From NCBI GenBank assembly GCA_016190545.1, contig JACPQI010000162.1, forward strand, positions 1 through 9,542: a stretch of DNA of 9,542 nucleotides, written 5' to 3'. Made by a program: the position numbers and the translations under genes. Source of the DNA: Chloroflexota bacterium. Lineage in GTDB: Bacteria; Chloroflexota; Dehalococcoidia; SHYB01; JACPQI01. Shown here in pieces: positions 6,635 to 9,542 of the stretch (positions are counted from its first letter, which is position 1; the number at the start of each line of letters is the position of its first letter). Under the pieces are notes generated by a model, which saw nothing but the letters and a program-made list of their open reading frames with translations, was not told where the DNA came from and did no database searches.

Positions 6635-7015
6635 ATGGGGAAAGTCGTGACACGGCGAGGCAACGAAGTCCAGTGGGAAGTCAACCGCGAAATGGAAGTC
6701 GGCGGCAAGAAGACCTGGGGCATCAAGAACAAGCTCTACATTGACCCCAAGAAGGACGGAGCCTTGGTGCGGCTTGTCGCCGCCGCCGCCGGCTTCGTGG
6801 AGCGGGCCCACAGCCACACGGCCAGCGAGGTCATCTACGTTCTGGAGGGCGAGGTCCAGGTCGGCGACGCGCTGTACACGGCGGGCGACGCTCTCTTCAT
6901 CGAGGCCAATACTCCCTATGGTCCGCTCAAGGCCGGGCCCAGGGGCATGAAATTCCTTCTGGTCCGGGCCGCACCGGCTGATTACGTCCCGGCGGACACG
7001 GCACAGACACGATAG
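6635..7015 (+). CDS. Single-domain cupin protein
   Basis: This is a 126-residue small cupin. The frame is open back to an ATG at 6521, but I choose the ATG at 6635: AGGAGGG lies just before it, the extra 38 residues (including WQRMRCLPHVRR) look non-coding, and the promoter falls within that extension. Motif 1 is a perfect G(X)5HXH(X)3E(X)6G, GFVERAHSHTASEVIYVLEG (53-72), giving metal ligands His59, His61 and Glu65. Motif 2, GDALFIEANTPYGPL (84-98), has Tyr95 where the fourth ligand His is usual. Such proteins may be metal-dependent isomerases, dioxygenases or small-molecule binding proteins, and the class is too broad to assign a reaction. It is the first gene of a run with a hydroxyacid dehydrogenase, an amidohydrolase and a second cupin-like gene. 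Confidence 0.88.
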   Translation: MGKVVTRRGNEVQWEVNREMEVGGKKTWGIKNKLYIDPKKDGALVRLVAAAAGFVERAHSHTASEVIYVLEGEVQVGDALYTAGDALFIEANTPYGPLKAGPRGMKFLLVRAAPADYVPADTAQTR

Positions 7016-7081
7016 CCCTGATGCCGCTGCCCTTGCCCTGACAGCAACCTGGCCCCAAACGCAGAACGCGAGGTCAAGCCT

Positions 7082-8101
7082 ATGAGCGTACGGAAGAAGG
7101 TCCTCTTGGTATATCACACGCTGCACCCGGATGGCGAGCGCATCCTCGCCCAGGAAGTAGACATCGTCCGTCCCAAGGAGCCTACGCCGGAGGCGATAAA
7201 GCAGGCGATGCGTGGCGTGCACGCCATAGTGGCGCACGGCCCCATCCGCATTGGGCGGGACGTGCTGGAGACGAGTACGGACCTTGAGGTGCTGAGCGCC
7301 ACCGGCTCCGGCGCCGACTGCTTCGATATCGCCGCCGCTACGGACATGGGGTTACCTATCCTCAACTCCCCCGGCGTGGCCCCCATCCCTGTAGCCGAGC
7401 ACACCATCGGCATGATGATCGCCCTCACAAAGCGCATCGTGGAGTCGGACACCTTCCTGCGACGTGGCGACGGCAATGGCTGGCAACCCAGGGATCGCTT
7501 CAAGGGTGTGGAGTTGGAGGGAAAGACAGTGGGCATCGTCGGGTTGGGCCACATCGGCTCCCTCGTGGCCCGGAAGTGCCACGCCGCCTTCAGTATGCGG
7601 GTGTTGGCCTACGACCCAGTGCTGACCGCAGAACAGGCCAGAGAGCGCGGTGCCGAACAGGTCTCCTCGCTCGCCGACCTGTTCCAGCGGTCGGACGTCA
7701 TCACTGTGCATGTGCCGCTCTTGCCCAACACCAGGGGGCTCATCGGCGCTGAGGAGATGGCGCACCTAAGGCCCACCGCGTTTTTCATCAACGCGTCGCG
7801 AGGCGGCGTGGTGGACCAGCAGGCCCTCTACCGGTGTTTAGTGGAGAAGCGGATAGCGGGGGCCGCCTTGGACGTATTCGATCCGGAGCCGCCTCGCAAG
7901 GACGAGCCGCTGTTCAAGCTGCCCAATGTGGTGGTGACGCCGCACAGCGCCGGCGTGACGGAGGAGTCGACCTACCGGCTCTCTGTAAACGTAGCCAAGA
8001 ACCTGCTCGCTGCCCTGCGAGGCGAGCGCCCACCTTCCATTGTGAACCCATCGGCGTGGCCGCCCAGGCGACAGAAAGCGAAGGCAGGCAGTCGAAGCTA
8101 G
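7082..8101 (+). CDS. D-isomer-specific 2-hydroxyacid dehydrogenase (NAD-dependent)
   Basis: This family reversibly oxidises D-2-hydroxy acids to 2-keto acids with NAD(P). The 339-residue protein has the family's catalytic domain split around a Rossmann domain. The dinucleotide motif is VGLGHIG (153-159). Asp178 at the end of the second strand (LAYDP) favours NAD over NADP. The catalytic set is present: Arg240 in NASRGGVVD, Glu269 in DVFDPEPP and His288 in TPHSAGVTEES. The substrate loop reads ATGSGADCFD (73-82), a variant of the usual GxGxDxID. There is no C-terminal ACT regulatory domain as in long SerA proteins, so a catabolic role is as likely as serine synthesis. Glyoxylate/hydroxypyruvate reductase and similar activities are alternatives. 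GAGG lies 8 nt before the ATG. It sits 66 nt after the cupin and 31 nt before the amidohydrolase, probably in one operon. Confidence 0.92.
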   Translation: MSVRKKVLLVYHTLHPDGERILAQEVDIVRPKEPTPEAIKQAMRGVHAIVAHGPIRIGRDVLETSTDLEVLSATGSGADCFDIAAATDMGLPILNSPGVAPIPVAEHTIGMMIALTKRIVESDTFLRRGDGNGWQPRDRFKGVELEGKTVGIVGLGHIGSLVARKCHAAFSMRVLAYDPVLTAEQARERGAEQVSSLADLFQRSDVITVHVPLLPNTRGLIGAEEMAHLRPTAFFINASRGGVVDQQALYRCLVEKRIAGAALDVFDPEPPRKDEPLFKLPNVVVTPHSAGVTEESTYRLSVNVAKNLLAALRGERPPSIVNPSAWPPRRQKAKAGSRS

Positions 8102-8132
8102 CTCGCAGCAACAAGACCGGGAGGTATAAGCT

Positions 8133-9317
8133 ATGCCAGGCAAGAAACTGAATTACGAAGTAGTAGACGGGGATGGGCACATCATCTTCCCCAGCGAGGA
8201 CTGGTGGAAGTCCTACTTGCCGAAAAAATACTGGGAGTGGATGCCCCAGCAGGTCGTAGAGGATGACGGCACGCCCCAGCTCTATGCCGAGGGCCGCAAA
8301 CTCGAATCGCCCACGCCCATGCTGGGCTACAAGGGCAGCGGCACCGGCGGCATGGGTGGTGTCGGAAACGTTGGCACGCTCCTCACGCCAGGCGGCTGGA
8401 AGTACGATAACCCGGAGGCGATCTCTCTGGCGGAGGCCCGGAAGATGAGCGGCGCCGACCCTCATGACCGCCTCGTAGCCATGGACAAAGATGGCGTTGA
8501 TGTAGCCTACCTCTATCCCTCACAGATCCTCAGCCTGACTCCTGCATTGCAAAGTTCCGCCTTCGCTCTCGCCGTGGAGCAGGCCTACAACGACTGGCTA
8601 ACAGACTTCTGCTCCGTGAACACCCACCGCTTGCGTGGCATAGCGTTGGTGCCCCAGCAGGACACCATCCTCGCTGTGGAGGAGGCCCGGCGGGCTCGAA
8701 AGAAGGGCTTTCACGCCATCATGCTCCGGCCCAACACGGTCGGAGGTATCAACCTGGACCACCCGAACTACGAGCGTGTGTGGGATGCCGCTGAAGATTT
8801 GAATATAGCCATAGGGGTCCATGAGGGCTACGGCCTCAAGATCCCGCAGGTGGGTGTCGAGCGGGTGCACAACTTCTTCCAGGGGCATGTTGCCTGCCAC
8901 CCCTTCGAGCACATGCTCGCCTGCCTATTGCTCATTACCGGCGGCGTGTTCTACCGCCATCCCAAGCTCAGGGTGGGTTTTATGGAGAACGGCGCTGGAT
9001 GGGCTCCGTTCTGGCTCAACCGCATAGACGAGCACTATGAAAAGCTGCGCCGCTTTTATCCGGAGATCAAGGAGGAGGCGAGTGAGACCTTCAAACGCCA
9101 GTGCTTCCTGGGCGTGGAGCCTGACGACCACCTCATACCTCATATGGTGGACTTCGGCCTGGAAGACACCTTGATTTTCTCCAGCGACTTTCCCCACTTC
9201 GATGCCATCTTCCCCGGCTCCGCGGCTGCGCTCGCGGACCGTGATGGCCTTTCCCCGCTAGTGAAGCGGAAAGCGCTGCGCGACAACGCCCTTCGCATGT
9301 ACGGCGTAAAGAAATAA
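8133..9317 (+). CDS. Amidohydrolase-2 family metal-dependent hydrolase/decarboxylase
   Basis: This 394-residue protein resembles the TIM-barrel amidohydrolase-2 group, which includes ACMSD-type and hydroxybenzoate-type decarboxylases as well as hydrolases. The N-terminal strand reads VVDGDGHIIFP (10-20), with Asp14-x-His16 where classical members have HxH. Later elements are MDKDGVDVAYLYPS (117-130), IGVHEGYG (227-234, His230), GHVACHPFEHMLA (251-263), GGVFYRHPKLRVGF (270-283), ENGAGWAPFWLNRIDEHYE (285-303) and FSSDFPHFD (349-357, Asp352 the expected catalytic/metal Asp). A glycine-rich stretch at 65-88 is probably a flexible loop. GGGAGG lies 8 nt before the ATG. No signal peptide is visible, so it is cytoplasmic. 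Between a hydroxyacid dehydrogenase and a cupin, it probably acts on a carboxylated, perhaps aromatic or heterocyclic, intermediate. That substrate class is inference. Confidence 0.9.
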   Translation: MPGKKLNYEVVDGDGHIIFPSEDWWKSYLPKKYWEWMPQQVVEDDGTPQLYAEGRKLESPTPMLGYKGSGTGGMGGVGNVGTLLTPGGWKYDNPEAISLAEARKMSGADPHDRLVAMDKDGVDVAYLYPSQILSLTPALQSSAFALAVEQAYNDWLTDFCSVNTHRLRGIALVPQQDTILAVEEARRARKKGFHAIMLRPNTVGGINLDHPNYERVWDAAEDLNIAIGVHEGYGLKIPQVGVERVHNFFQGHVACHPFEHMLACLLLITGGVFYRHPKLRVGFMENGAGWAPFWLNRIDEHYEKLRRFYPEIKEEASETFKRQCFLGVEPDDHLIPHMVDFGLEDTLIFSSDFPHFDAIFPGSAAALADRDGLSPLVKRKALRDNALRMYGVKK

Positions 9318-9378
9318 GGTGCTTCCTGAAGGATCGGGTTTCAAAGGCTCGACATAGCGTGCTGTTGAGGAGGAAATC

Positions 9379-9542
9379 ATGCAGAAGTCAACAACAAAGA
9401 CGGCGCCCGCGCTCCAGCCCTTCCAGGTGACCGCGCCCCTGTTGAAGCAGGGCCGCATGGACCGGCTCCTCGCGCGAACGGACAAGCTGCAAATCGTCAT
9501 CAAGAGCTACGCGGAAGGCGGCGAGAACTTCTTCCACACCCA
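9379..9542 (+). CDS. Probable cupin-domain protein, 3'-truncated by the window edge
   Basis: I read 54 complete codons from the ATG at 9379, preceded by an excellent SD (AGGAGG, 5 nt spacing). The frame is open to the edge. The visible N-terminus starts MQKSTTKTAP and includes LLARTDKLQIVIKSYAEGGENFFHT (30-54). The ending resembles the beginning of cupin motif 1 (G-x-E-N-x-x-H-x-H), with the first His at 53 and the expected second His or Gln cut by the edge. A cupin is therefore likely but not proven. It follows the amidohydrolase by 61 nt on the same strand and is probably the fourth gene of the operon. Confidence 0.6.
   Translation, partial: MQKSTTKTAPALQPFQVTAPLLKQGRMDRLLARTDKLQIVIKSYAEGGENFFHT

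Noticed and set aside
6777..6793. GCC trinucleotide repeat run
   Set aside because: It encodes the Ala run at the start of the cupin barrel and is explained by codon use; too short to be a meaningful repeat.
6539..7237. A 232-codon minus-strand open frame across the cupin and the start of the dehydrogenase
   Set aside because: It is antisense to two well-supported genes and their intergenic region and has no family features.
1..9542. CRISPR arrays, tRNA/rRNA genes, insertion sequences, toxin-antitoxin or defence modules
   Set aside because: No spaced direct repeats, no terminal inverted repeats with a transposase, no tRNA-like cloverleaf and no defence-type genes were seen. Nearly all DNA is occupied by recognisable metabolic and repair genes.

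Overview
The window is about 9.5 kb of GC-rich bacterial chromosome. It holds nine protein genes and no RNA genes, mobile elements or CRISPR array. The gene content is ordinary metabolism plus DNA repair. The combination of a split B12 mutase large subunit, Thr/Pro-linker lipoproteins, an amidohydrolase-2 enzyme with a degenerate N-terminal metal motif and small cupins suggests a Chloroflexota bacterium (Dehalococcoidia or SAR202-like). That assignment rests on family resemblance only and is an inference.

Left half (1-4765), all on the minus strand. Reading in the direction of transcription, there is a small predicted lipoprotein, citrate synthase (GTG start), the catalytic subunit of methylmalonyl-CoA mutase, and an acyl-CoA dehydrogenase cut by the window edge. 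Together the last three fit oxidation of odd-chain or branched acyl-CoAs: dehydrogenation, isomerisation of methylmalonyl-CoA to succinyl-CoA, and entry into the TCA cycle. The mutase keeps the residues that separate methylmalonyl-CoA mutases from isobutyryl-CoA mutases. It has no B12-binding domain, so the cobalamin-binding partner must be encoded elsewhere.

Centre (4766-4902) is a 137-bp divergent intergenic region. It has back-to-back sigma70-type promoters, one for the lipoprotein to the left and one for ruvB to the right.

Right half (4903-9542), all on the plus strand. First comes ruvB, followed after 2 nt by a DUF192 lipoprotein. A fresh promoter (TTGACA plus an extended -10) then precedes a tight four-gene run: a single-domain cupin, a D-2-hydroxyacid dehydrogenase, an amidohydrolase-2 family enzyme, and the first 54 codons of what looks like a second cupin. 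Gaps in this run are 31-66 nt and each gene has a Shine-Dalgarno sequence, so it is probably one catabolic operon. Its substrate cannot be read from the sequence. It is the most interesting part of the window.

No stretch longer than 300 bases lacks a gene.
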